From assembly GCA_049323655.1 (NCBI GenBank), contig JBMONO010000024.1:5972-69971 (forward strand): a stretch of 64,000 nt of DNA, written 5' to 3'. Below are positions 7,563 to 15,882 of this stretch, in pieces. The position numbers and the translations under genes are program-made. The first letter of the stretch is position 1. The number at the start of each line of letters is the position of its first letter. The notes below the pieces were generated by a model that ran no database searches, was not told the origin of the DNA, and saw nothing but the letters and a program-made list of their open reading frames with translations. The stretch comes from DB1 sp049323655 (GTDB lineage Bacteria > Desulfobacterota > Desulfobulbia > Desulfobulbales > SURF-16).

Positions 7563-9044
7563 ATGAGCATGAAACGTCTCATTGTGCCGTTACTGGTTTT
7601 GCTGGTGTTGGCAGCAACCCCTGTCCACGCCATGAAGGTTGCGGTGTTGCCGGTCGAGGATTTGAGCCAGGGCCGCAACGGCGTCAATCTGCCATTGACC
7701 GAATTTATTCGCCAGCGTTTTGAAAAGAAAGGGTTTTCCGTCATAAGCACGGCAGAGATGATTGCTTTTCTGGCGAAAAATCGGATTCGCTGGCTCGGTT
7801 TCATGGAGTCAAGCCATCTTTTTCAACTGCGTGAGGAGATGGGGGTTGAACTGGTGATCTGCGGGACGGTCAGTCAGCGCCAGGAGCTGCCCATGGCGGC
7901 CATCGGCATGGTGCTCACCTGTCTGCGAACCGCTGACAGCACCGTGATATGGAGCGAGGCCGGCGGACGAAGCAAGGCGGATGTTTCCAATTTTCTTGCC
8001 ATCAACGAGCCAAGCAGCATGGACGATCTGCTGCCGTTGCTGGCTGATGATCTGTTGAAAAACTGGCCGGAGTCGATTGCCCCGGCAACGGGCAAACAGT
8101 GTTCGCTGATTGAGAAAACCACCCTGACGCCACGTTTCGTCAAACCGGGCGACAAGGTGCAGTGCAGCGTCACCATGTGTCTGGCGGCGGGGGAGGAGGC
8201 GCCGTCCGAGGTGCTGCTCATGGTCGGTGATGATGATTATCTCGCCCTTGATGAACAGGTGGAAAATACCTACACCGTTTCCTGGTTTGCCCCGGACTGG
8301 AGCGGGACATTCCCGGTCAGTCTGGTGTTGCATTACCCTTCCGGGGCGAAACAGGTCTATTACGTCGGCAGTTACCAGATCGACAACAGCGCTCCGCGGC
8401 TGGTGCTGAATGTGACGGGGGTGGAAATGGAGAACGCGGTGACCTTTAAAGAGAGTGTTGTCGTTATTCCCCTCTGGCAGGCGCCGGAACCGGTCTCCCG
8501 CTGGACCTTCAAGGCCACAAATCGCGATGGCGAAACGGTGGCCTCCAGTGAAGGCAGCGGTAATCTGCCGAACCGTTTTGCCTGGAGAGGAAAACGCCAG
8601 GATGGGCGGCGGGCCGATGACGGGGTATATGAGATTATCGTCCAGGTGTGGGACAGGGCGGATAACCTGGCGACCGCTACCAGAAAGGTCATGTTGCGCA
8701 ATAATCCGCCGAGGCCGACGATTGCCGCCGCGCTGGCCGGCGATGATATTGCCATTGAACTGGGCAATGAGGATGATTTTCCGGTTGGTTTCTGGAGTGC
8801 GGAGGTGATGTACGCGGACGGCGAGCAGGTGCTGCGCGATCAGGGTGGGCAACTGCCCGCCACCTTGCGGGTGCCGCGGCCGAATAAAACCGAGGCACGG
8901 AAACTCGAATGTCTCATCGTCATGAAGGATGTTCTGGGAAATCAGGCGCAAAAGAAGATCGAGAATATCATGCAGCTTGTCAACCCTGAAGATGCCGAGG
9001 CGGAAAAAGCGGATAAACAGGATGAATGGGTCTCGGAATTTTAA
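7563..9044 (+). CDS. CsgG/LpoB-like secreted protein 2 with C-terminal Ig-like region
   Basis: Exported 493-residue protein with a signal peptide ending PVHA and no lipobox. Residues 24-190 repeat the CsgG/LpoB plan (KVAVLPVEDL, FSVISTAEMI, VELVICGTVSQRQ, STVIWSEAGG). From about residue 200 the protein turns beta-rich, with PGDKVQCSVTM, the FlgD-like pattern FAWRGKRQDGRRADDGVYE, and Ig-like strands ending near residue 400. The tail is charged. Such an extra module may hold a partner across the periplasm. It lies 9 bp after the preceding lipoprotein gene, so the two are almost surely co-transcribed. Function unknown; a role in exporting or assembling the cytochromes is inference. Confidence 0.65.
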   Translation: MSMKRLIVPLLVLLVLAATPVHAMKVAVLPVEDLSQGRNGVNLPLTEFIRQRFEKKGFSVISTAEMIAFLAKNRIRWLGFMESSHLFQLREEMGVELVICGTVSQRQELPMAAIGMVLTCLRTADSTVIWSEAGGRSKADVSNFLAINEPSSMDDLLPLLADDLLKNWPESIAPATGKQCSLIEKTTLTPRFVKPGDKVQCSVTMCLAAGEEAPSEVLLMVGDDDYLALDEQVENTYTVSWFAPDWSGTFPVSLVLHYPSGAKQVYYVGSYQIDNSAPRLVLNVTGVEMENAVTFKESVVVIPLWQAPEPVSRWTFKATNRDGETVASSEGSGNLPNRFAWRGKRQDGRRADDGVYEIIVQVWDRADNLATATRKVMLRNNPPRPTIAAALAGDDIAIELGNEDDFPVGFWSAEVMYADGEQVLRDQGGQLPATLRVPRPNKTEARKLECLIVMKDVLGNQAQKKIENIMQLVNPEDAEAEKADKQDEWVSEF

Positions 9045-9063
9045 CAGGCAGGTGTCAGAAGGA

Positions 9064-9189
9064 TTGACAAATCCGTAAAGGTCTTTTTTTACCACAGAGC
9101 GCACTGAGATCGCAGAGAAAAAATCTTTGATTACAATAAGTTATCTCTTCGGCCTCTGTGGTTGATTAGCGTTTTTACGTGATCATCAA
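9064..9189 (+). mobile_element. MITE-like repeat, family A, copy 4
   Basis: Begins TTGACAAATCCGTAAAGG and ends TTTTTACGTGATCATCAA. It fills the gap between two CsgG-like genes. No clear direct repeat was found. Confidence 0.7.
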
Positions 9190-9213
9190 ATATATTAGGA
9201 CCAGAAAGTTGAG

Positions 9214-9819
9214 ATGAGAGTTTCCCGTACATTCTCTGTAATTGTCGTGTTGCTTGCCGTGGCAATCTGTTGCGCCTCGTGCTCGTCTTCGCGTTTGCTG
9301 CTGCAGAAAAAAAAAGAGTATGATGGGAACGGTGTCTGTCGGGCCGCTATTCTGCCCTTTGTCAATGCCAGCCGTTTTGACCAGGGCGATGTCGTTTTTC
9401 AGCGGATTTTTGCCACCCAGATGAGTGGTGCGACCGGCATTGACATCGTTGCCGAGGGTGATGTGCGTAAACTCTATACGGAGTTGCGAATTTATCCGAA
9501 TACGATTCCGGATATTGAGCAACTGCGGGTGATCGGAAGTCGCCTCAAGGCGGATCTTTTGATCGGCGGCCGGGTCGTGGAAATGGAAGAAAAAATGGGC
9601 GGCAATTTCGTCAATCCCGTTTTGTCGGTGGACATGCAGACGTATGACGGCCGGTCGGGAGAAATTTTATGGACCACATATCATCGTCGGGAAGGGAAAG
9701 AGTTTCGGAAAGTTATGCATTTCGGACTGGTGAACACCATCACCCAGCTCAGCCGGATCATGGCCGACGAGATTGTTCACGTGTGGGCTGAGGAGGGAGT
9801 AAAACGATGCGAAAAGTAG
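9214..9819 (+). CDS. CsgG/LpoB-like lipoprotein 3
   Basis: 201 residues with a hydrophobic leader and a Cys-rich lipobox-like site (AICCASCSSS), so a likely lipoprotein. The mature part shows CRAAILPFVNASRF, a helix, IDIVAEGDVRKLYTEL, ADLLIGGRVVEMEE and ILWTTYHRREGKEF, the third CsgG/LpoB-like domain in a row. The end overlaps the isomerase gene by 13 bp, which ties it to the cytochrome folding and assembly genes downstream. The ribosome site is weak. It could form a hetero-oligomeric pore or ring with the other two, but this is only suggested by their clustering. Confidence 0.7.
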   Translation: MRVSRTFSVIVVLLAVAICCASCSSSRLLLQKKKEYDGNGVCRAAILPFVNASRFDQGDVVFQRIFATQMSGATGIDIVAEGDVRKLYTELRIYPNTIPDIEQLRVIGSRLKADLLIGGRVVEMEEKMGGNFVNPVLSVDMQTYDGRSGEILWTTYHRREGKEFRKVMHFGLVNTITQLSRIMADEIVHVWAEEGVKRCEK

Positions 9820-11444
9820 GTGTTGTCGTCGGAGTCCTGCTGCTGTGGACGCTGGGGCTGGTTCAGGGAAACGCCGCAGCCTGGTTCTGGGAATCCGATA
9901 AACTTGCCACCATCAATGGCCGTGATTTCAGCGCAGATGATTTCAGGAGCTGGTGGATCAACTGGAAAGAGGAGGGAATGTCCTTCCCCGAGACGCCGGA
10001 TCCCTTTGTCGATTGGCACTTGCAGGTGCAGGAGGCGGAAAGCATGGAGCTGTTCAATGAGCCCGACTTCCGTCACAAGATCGACGTCTTTCTGAAAGCC
10101 CGCACCCTGCTGCTTTATCAGGGGGACAAGGTCGCCAACAGGGTCGCCATTACAGACAGCAAACTGAAGGATCGTTACGAGGAAAAGTATCTGCCGCGGC
10201 TTCGTTTGCAGCTTCTCTATTTCAACGACGAGAAATTGGCGCAGGATGCCTTTGCCCGGCTGACCACGGGACATGAGGATGTTGCCGAATTTGCCGGGAA
10301 GGCGACGCTGGAAAAGAAGGATTCTCTGTTTTTTGAGGAAAAAGTGGTGAGACACAGTCAACTGCAGCCGGAATGGCGAGCGGCCCTCGACGGCCTCGCC
10401 GAGGGGGACATTGCCGTTCCTTTTTCCTGGAGCAAGGGGTTTGTCGTTCTCAAGCTGCTGGGCAGAGAGAGGTATGACGAGGAAGATTTTCAGAAACTGA
10501 AACCGGTCATCACCAGTGAAATTCGCAGCGAGGAAGAGGCGCGGTTGACCCGGGAGCTGGTTGAGGAACTGCAAAAACGGTATCGGGTGGTCGTCGATTG
10601 GGACTTGCTGGGCAGGATTAATCTCAATGCCCCGGATGAAAAATTGCTTGATCAGACCCTTATCACCATGGACAATGAGAAATACCCTGCGCGGGTTTTT
10701 CTCTCCCTGGCCGGCAAAGAGATGCAGTTTCGCAATCAGTATGGGTATGAGGTCGGCGGCGAGGAGGCGTTCAAAAAAAATCTGATCAATGGCGTGCTGG
10801 CCCAGACCCTGACCACCAGGGCGGCGCTGGATGAGCATTATGAGGAAAAGGAACCGTTACGGCCCCTTTATCAGTTTTACCGGCAGCATCGACTGGTCCG
10901 GGAACTGGAAAAGCGGTTGTTTAGGCCGCAGGTCAAGGTGACCGAGGCTGATATTGAAAAATATTATAACGACAATCTCGCTCTTTTCTCTCAGCCCGCC
11001 AAGGTTTCCATTGCCCTGGTGGAGGATGAGGAAAATCTGGTCAGGTTGATGTATGAGGAAATGAAAAAAGGGTCGGATTTCTTTGCCGTAGCGCGGAAAT
11101 ACTATTCAGGTGAGCCGCCGGTACGGGATATGGAGTATGATAAACTTGACGGCAAGGTTCGGGAGGTTCTTGACAAACTCACCCAGGGTGGGGTGAGTCA
11201 ACCATTACTCATCAATGGTCACCATACGATTATCAAGCTTGTGAAAAAAACACCCGCCACCCCCATGCCGCTTGACCATGTGGAGGATAAGGTTGCCACC
11301 TTGGTCGAGAAGGAGCAGTTTGAGCAGGCGCGGCAGCGGTATCTTGCCACCTTGAAGGAAAGATCACAGGTGATCATCAACAACAGCACCTGGGAAAAAC
11401 TTAAAAAGGAACTCGGTGATTTGCATGTCGGCAAGGAAAACTAA
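9807..11444 (+). CDS. Periplasmic SurA/PpiD-like peptidyl-prolyl isomerase
   Basis: 545-residue exported chaperone/isomerase. A signal peptide (to about residue 24) precedes a SurA-N-like helical region. Two parvulin-like segments follow: one near residues 120-230 (LRLQLLYFNDEKLAQDAFARL to FVVLKLLGRE) and one near 385-490 (PAKVSIALVEDE to HHTIIKLVKKT), with coiled-coil Lys/Glu helices between. GGAGG lies ahead of the ATG, which overlaps the previous gene. The stop overlaps the start of the 26-heme gene, so they are translationally coupled. Some Geobacter cytochrome clusters also carry such an isomerase; here it may fold the heme proteins or deliver the barrel. Active-site residues are poorly conserved by eye, so it could be mainly a chaperone. 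Confidence 0.82.
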   Translation: MRKVGVVVGVLLLWTLGLVQGNAAAWFWESDKLATINGRDFSADDFRSWWINWKEEGMSFPETPDPFVDWHLQVQEAESMELFNEPDFRHKIDVFLKARTLLLYQGDKVANRVAITDSKLKDRYEEKYLPRLRLQLLYFNDEKLAQDAFARLTTGHEDVAEFAGKATLEKKDSLFFEEKVVRHSQLQPEWRAALDGLAEGDIAVPFSWSKGFVVLKLLGRERYDEEDFQKLKPVITSEIRSEEEARLTRELVEELQKRYRVVVDWDLLGRINLNAPDEKLLDQTLITMDNEKYPARVFLSLAGKEMQFRNQYGYEVGGEEAFKKNLINGVLAQTLTTRAALDEHYEEKEPLRPLYQFYRQHRLVRELEKRLFRPQVKVTEADIEKYYNDNLALFSQPAKVSIALVEDEENLVRLMYEEMKKGSDFFAVARKYYSGEPPVRDMEYDKLDGKVREVLDKLTQGGVSQPLLINGHHTIIKLVKKTPATPMPLDHVEDKVATLVEKEQFEQARQRYLATLKERSQVIINNSTWEKLKKELGDLHVGKEN

Positions 11445-13380
11445 ATTCTGGGTTGCTCTGGCCATGGCCGGTTGCCTGGCCTCTGCCTGTGTTACCGCGC
11501 AGCCCGAGCGCAAGCCCAGGAAGAGCTGTGTGGAATGTCACGCGGACCTGGCGGCTTCCTACAAGCAGGGAGTCGTCCACAAGCCGGTGCAGGAGAACAA
11601 TTGCGAAGGGTGTCATTTGCATCACGGCATGATCGGCGGCGTTTATCTTCGTCAGAATCCCCCCGATCAGTGCTATGTCTGCCATCGCAAGCAGGCGGAT
11701 GAACTGAAAATGGCAAGCGTCCATGCTCCGGCGGCAGCGGGAAAATGCGTTACCTGCCACGAGGTGCATAACAGCCCGAACCAGGGGTTGCTGAAAAGCG
11801 TCGGCGCCGATCTTTGTTTTACCTGTCATGAACGACAGACCATATTGCGCAAAAACATCCACGCCCCTGTGGTGCAGGAGGGATGTTCCACCTGTCATGC
11901 CAGTCATGGTTCCCCTACTCCTTTTCTGCTTATTCAGGAGGTGGATGCCCTCTGTATCTCCTGCCACGCCCCGGACAAGGCATTTCGTCAGAGCCATTTC
12001 AATTTTTCCGTGCAAGGCGGTTGCGTGCAGTGTCATAACCCCCACAGCTCCGACGGAGCAGCCCTGTTACGCACTGTCGTCCATCAACCGGTGGCCAAAG
12101 GCGAGTGCAACAGCTGTCATGAAGGAGAAGGCCCTGCCATCAAAGGCGGTGGGGACGGCAATGGTCAGTGCGTGACGTGTCACCAGGAACAGAGTGCCGG
12201 CGCCCATGTCCATCAACCCTATGGACAGGGGAAATGTTTGGATTGCCACGCGCCCCATGCCAGCGATCACCGGAACATGTTCGCCCGCTCCCCGGAGAAG
12301 GTGTGCCTCACCTGCCATGAGCAGGAACCTGAGGGGGATACGGCGAAAGGTACCCCTGCAAAAAGCACGCATGCCCCCTTCACGAAAGGCGACTGTCTTT
12401 CCTGCCATGTCGGCCATGCCGCCGCCAGTGAGGCCCTGCTCGTTGCTGAAGGTGGAGATCTCTGTTTTGCCTGTCATGACCGGTCCTTATTCGGTAAAGG
12501 CAGAGGAGGGCATCCACCCGCATCCCAGGGGAAATGTCTTGATTGTCACCGACCGCACCAGAGCAACGAGAAGAAACTGCTCGTTGAAAACGAAAAGATT
12601 CTCTGCCTGACCTGCCATCAAACCGCAGCGCGCGATATGGGCAGTTTCAGCCTGCATACCCCCTTTGCCGGTGGCGACTGCAGCGGCTGCCATAATCCGC
12701 ATCAGGGCGAAAAGGCTAAACTCCTGAAGGAGACGGAGGCCGGTGGCAAACTGTGCTTTTCCTGCCATCAAACCCTGGAAAAGGCGGCGGCTGCGGCGAC
12801 CGCCCATGAGCCGTTTGCCAGGAAAAATTGTCGAACCTGTCATGCGCCCCATGCCGGTGATTTTGCTTACAATCTGACCAGCGATCCCGGTGAACTGTGT
12901 CTTTCCTGTCATGCTGACATGGCGCGCACCATCAAGGAGGCAACGCACGTCCATACCCCGGTAGCCAATCAGAGCTGCGGCTCCTGTCATGCTGCCCATG
13001 GTTCAGGCCAGCCCAAAATTTTGAAGAAAAATCAGCCGGACCTCTGTCTCAGCTGCCACGAGGAGATCTCCAGATACTGGGCGGAGGGAGTTGCCCATCA
13101 GCCGGCCAAGGAAAACTGCACTACCTGCCATGATCCCCATGGCTCGGCAACTAAGGGTATTCTGAAGAAAAATGGAGGGGCGCTCTGCGCTGATTGCCAT
13201 AACATCAATGATTCCCGTTTTCTCGGCGTCCATCAGAATATTCGTCCGGGCAGCGATTCCTGTCTCGGATGCCATGATCCCCATGGCGGCCCGACCAAAG
13301 GATTGCTCTTTCCGGTCAGTCATAATCCATTTGCCCAGGGCCAGTGTCGTCCATGTCATCCCGGGGAGGGCGGAAAATAA
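11416..13380 (+). CDS. 26-heme c-type cytochrome
   Basis: 654-residue secreted cytochrome with 26 CxxCH motifs, mostly in pairs, with CxxCH-x-P/A-H (for example CVQCHNPH, CLDCHAPH) alternating with CLxCHEE types; the second His is a likely distal ligand. The GTG start at 11416 has AAGGA five bases upstream; ATG 11425 is an alternative. The leader ends in MAGC or ASAC, so it may be a lipoprotein. It overlaps the isomerase gene by 29 bp, and its TAA shares one base with the ATG of the 16-heme gene. Twenty-six hemes could span well over 100 Angstrom, enough to cross the periplasm. No catalytic domain is visible, so its role is electron transfer. Confidence 0.93.
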   Translation: MICMSARKTKFWVALAMAGCLASACVTAQPERKPRKSCVECHADLAASYKQGVVHKPVQENNCEGCHLHHGMIGGVYLRQNPPDQCYVCHRKQADELKMASVHAPAAAGKCVTCHEVHNSPNQGLLKSVGADLCFTCHERQTILRKNIHAPVVQEGCSTCHASHGSPTPFLLIQEVDALCISCHAPDKAFRQSHFNFSVQGGCVQCHNPHSSDGAALLRTVVHQPVAKGECNSCHEGEGPAIKGGGDGNGQCVTCHQEQSAGAHVHQPYGQGKCLDCHAPHASDHRNMFARSPEKVCLTCHEQEPEGDTAKGTPAKSTHAPFTKGDCLSCHVGHAAASEALLVAEGGDLCFACHDRSLFGKGRGGHPPASQGKCLDCHRPHQSNEKKLLVENEKILCLTCHQTAARDMGSFSLHTPFAGGDCSGCHNPHQGEKAKLLKETEAGGKLCFSCHQTLEKAAAAATAHEPFARKNCRTCHAPHAGDFAYNLTSDPGELCLSCHADMARTIKEATHVHTPVANQSCGSCHAAHGSGQPKILKKNQPDLCLSCHEEISRYWAEGVAHQPAKENCTTCHDPHGSATKGILKKNGGALCADCHNINDSRFLGVHQNIRPGSDSCLGCHDPHGGPTKGLLFPVSHNPFAQGQCRPCHPGEGGK

Positions 13381-14552
13381 TGCTATCTCATCGTCGTCTG
13401 TTTTACCTTGTCGTGCTCGCCGTCTTTATTCTGCCCGGGCATGCGGCCGCGGAAACCGCATGCTTCAATTGTCATAAAAAGGAAAAATTCGCCAACACGG
13501 TTGTTCATCAACCATTGCGTAACGGCCAATGCAACGGCTGTCACAATCCCCATGTCGCCCATTTCAAGGGGTTGCTGCACCGGGAAGGGGCTGATCTCTG
13601 CTATGAATGTCATCAGCGGGAAAAGGAAACTTTCAGCCAGGGAACCGTTCATCCGCCGGTTCGTTCCGGCCAGTGTCTGTCCTGTCATGAGCCCCATGCC
13701 AGCAGCAGGCAAGGACTGTTGCGCGATCAGTTGACGGAAACCTGCTATGGGTGCCATGAAAAACTGCCGAAAAAATTCAAATATACCCATGCCCCCTATG
13801 GAGAGGGCAAGTGCTTTTCCTGTCATCGACCCCATCAGTCGGAGTTCAACCAGCTGCTTAAGGACGAACCGGACAAGGTCTGTCTCTCCTGCCACCCTGC
13901 CGGTACGATCGCGGCCCGGCACCCGAACTATCCTGCCGCGGTGACAAATTGCCTGTCCTGTCACAGCCCCCATGGCAGCGACCGGAAAGGTCTGGTCCGT
14001 AATGTTCTGCATGCTCCCTTTGCCAAAGGCTGCAACGATTGCCACGGCGGCGGCAAGGAGGAGAACGGCACGGCGGTCTGTTTGAGCTGTCACGCTGCGG
14101 TAGCCGATAAGATGAACCAGATTCACAGTCATTTGACCGGTTCGGCGCGGAATACCTGTACCCGTTGTCATTCGCCCCATGCGGCTGATGACAGGAAAAT
14201 GCTGCTTGGCGGAGAAGGTCAGGTCTGCCGAAACTGTCATGCCGATTCCATGGCCTACTATGATGCCAAGCTTTACCGCCACAAGAATGCCGGGGCCTGC
14301 ACCGAGTGCCATGATGTCCACGGTTCCAATGAGCTCGCCATGCTCAGAGGAGACGGCAACACGGTCTGCACCCGCTGCCATGAGGATCAGGGCAAGTTCA
14401 CCCATCCGGTTGGGGAGAAGGTGCGTGATCCCCGCTCCGGCCAGATGGTCCACTGTGTCAGCTGTCATACGCCGATGGGATCTGATTTCAAGTACCACCT
14501 GGTTTTCAGTGGCGCTAAGGATCTCTGTATCCAGTGCCATGCGAAATACTGA
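13380..14552 (+). CDS. 16-heme c-type cytochrome
   Basis: 390 residues from ATG 13380 (TAATG overlap with the preceding stop; GGGGAGG upstream). A signal peptide ends GHAAAE. Sixteen CxxCH motifs run from CFNCH to CIQCH, most followed by PH, the same repeat style as the 26-heme neighbour, so the two probably arose from one family. There is no lipobox, so it is likely soluble or bound to its partner. The stop codon lies at the left boundary of a family B repeat. The coupling of the two genes points to a stoichiometric complex of 42 hemes. Confidence 0.93.
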   Translation: MLSHRRLFYLVVLAVFILPGHAAAETACFNCHKKEKFANTVVHQPLRNGQCNGCHNPHVAHFKGLLHREGADLCYECHQREKETFSQGTVHPPVRSGQCLSCHEPHASSRQGLLRDQLTETCYGCHEKLPKKFKYTHAPYGEGKCFSCHRPHQSEFNQLLKDEPDKVCLSCHPAGTIAARHPNYPAAVTNCLSCHSPHGSDRKGLVRNVLHAPFAKGCNDCHGGGKEENGTAVCLSCHAAVADKMNQIHSHLTGSARNTCTRCHSPHAADDRKMLLGGEGQVCRNCHADSMAYYDAKLYRHKNAGACTECHDVHGSNELAMLRGDGNTVCTRCHEDQGKFTHPVGEKVRDPRSGQMVHCVSCHTPMGSDFKYHLVFSGAKDLCIQCHAKY

Positions 14553-14651
14553 TGCTCCCGTAAAAACTTGCAAACCATGGCATGGGGGAAAGTGAAAACA
14601 ACGAGTTACTAAACACGGCCCGTCGGAATCGTGATTTTTTACGATTTCGAC
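14551..14651 (+). mobile_element. MITE-like repeat, family B, copy 2
   Basis: Flanked by AAATACT (14544-14550 and 14652-14658). The left repeat overlaps the last codons and the stop of the 16-heme gene. A family A element is inserted against its right end. Confidence 0.75.
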
Positions 14652-14972
14652 AAATACTGACAAACCCGTAAAAAGTCTTTTTTCACCACAGAGCGCACAA
14701 AGGATGCAGAGAAAACATCTTTTATTACAATTGGTTGCCTCTGTGTGCTCTGCGGTCTCTGTGCTTGATTTTCAGTTTTTTCGATTTCGACAAATACTGA
14801 TGCTCCCATCGCCCTGGGCTAATGTCTTATCGTGTGTCGTCAACCGGGGCGGGAGGAAACGGCGACAATCTCCGGGTTGGTTGCGCGCAAGACGGTTTTA
14901 ATTATCAGGGATGACGGAGATGTGCTTCGTTCCGATGGGAAGGGGTGTCGCGGTCATCACGAGGTGAATGGT
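14553..14972. other. Gap between 16-heme cytochrome and NHL protein genes
   Basis: 420 bp, the first 250 of which are the nested pair of repeats. The remaining 170 bp are GC-rich, and no riboswitch, promoter or terminator was identified. Confidence 0.55.
14661..14781 (+). mobile_element. MITE-like repeat, family A, copy 5 (nested)
   Basis: Flanked by a 19-bp direct repeat CGATTTCGACAAATACTGA (14642-14660 and 14782-14800), which is the right end of the family B copy plus its target repeat. It therefore inserted into or beside the earlier element. Confidence 0.75.
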
Positions 14973-15863
14973 ATGCAGCATATGAAGAAAATGGTGGGAG
15001 CGGTCACTTTTCTGCTGGCCTGTGCAAGTGTCGTCAATTCGTCGATATCCTGGGCTGCGGGTGCATGGTCCTGGAAGACAACCCTGGATGGCGCCGCTTC
15101 CGGTCAGGCGTTGAAAATGCCGACCGCCCTCTATGTCGATGGCGAGCGTCAGCGGTATTATGTTGTGGACAGCGGCGGCAACAGACTGTTGTCTTTTGAG
15201 CGGGATGGGGCGTTTCTCCATGCCTTCAGCGCCGAGGGGAAACTGTTGACCCCTTTTGACATGGTGCGGGACGAGGCCGATATCCTCTGGGTGGTTGAGA
15301 AGGGACGGAACAGTCTGACCCGGATCGACGTAAAGGGCAAGAGTGTGACAACCAATGTTCTCAAGGATGGCGACAGAACCTTGGTTCCTGATCGTCTCGA
15401 TTACGAAAACAGGATGTTTTATCTGCTTGATCGATCCCGTGGGGAGGTGGCGGTGATCGACAAGGATCTGCGCGTCAATCGTTGGTTTGAGTGTTCCGAG
15501 TGTCAGGGCGGTATCGCTGATTTCAAGCTGGTGAAAAACGGTCTGTGGGCCTTGGATCCGATCGGTAAAAAGGTGCAGCGTTTTTCCAGGGAGGGTGCAG
15601 CCGAGAAGGGGTTTTCTGTTGCCGCCCATGTCAGGTTTCCTGTCTCCATTGCCGTTGATCAGGGCGAGAATGTCTATGTCCTTGATCGACACGGGGCCTC
15701 GGTCGCTGTGTTCGACGGCCAGGGAAATTTTAAGTACAGTTTTCTCGGCAAGGGATGGGCGCGGGGGGAACTCTATTATCCGGCGGAAATCGTTTTTGAC
15801 CCCTGGGGGCGTCTTTGTGTCACCGAAGAGGGCAATGGCCGGGTGGGGATTTTCGGCCGCTGA
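14973..15863 (+). CDS. NHL-repeat beta-propeller protein (secreted)
   Basis: 296 residues from ATG 14973 (GAGGTG upstream), with a signal peptide ending SWAAG. The mature part is built of repeated YVVDSGGNRLLSF, LWVVEKGRNSLTRI, VYVLDRHGASVAVF and LCVTEEGNGRVGIF units, typical of six-bladed NHL propellers used for protein-protein contact. A Cys pair (CSEC) lies mid-protein but is not a heme motif. Only 19 bp separate it from the second hexaheme gene. From memory, an NHL-repeat gene also lies beside omcS in Geobacter sulfurreducens, so the pairing seems conserved. A helper or surface partner for the filament cytochrome is the likely role. Confidence 0.8.
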   Translation: MQHMKKMVGAVTFLLACASVVNSSISWAAGAWSWKTTLDGAASGQALKMPTALYVDGERQRYYVVDSGGNRLLSFERDGAFLHAFSAEGKLLTPFDMVRDEADILWVVEKGRNSLTRIDVKGKSVTTNVLKDGDRTLVPDRLDYENRMFYLLDRSRGEVAVIDKDLRVNRWFECSECQGGIADFKLVKNGLWALDPIGKKVQRFSREGAAEKGFSVAAHVRFPVSIAVDQGENVYVLDRHGASVAVFDGQGNFKYSFLGKGWARGELYYPAEIVFDPWGRLCVTEEGNGRVGIFGR

Positions 15864-15882
15864 GCTGAGGAGGGGGTGAGGT

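Noticed and set aside
7809..9104. 431-codon - strand frame opposite the second CsgG-like gene
   Set aside because: No ribosome site or domain. The + strand gene has a signal peptide and operon spacing.
13383..14663. 426-codon - strand frame opposite the 16-heme cytochrome
   Set aside because: Low-complexity antisense of repeated CxxCH codons.
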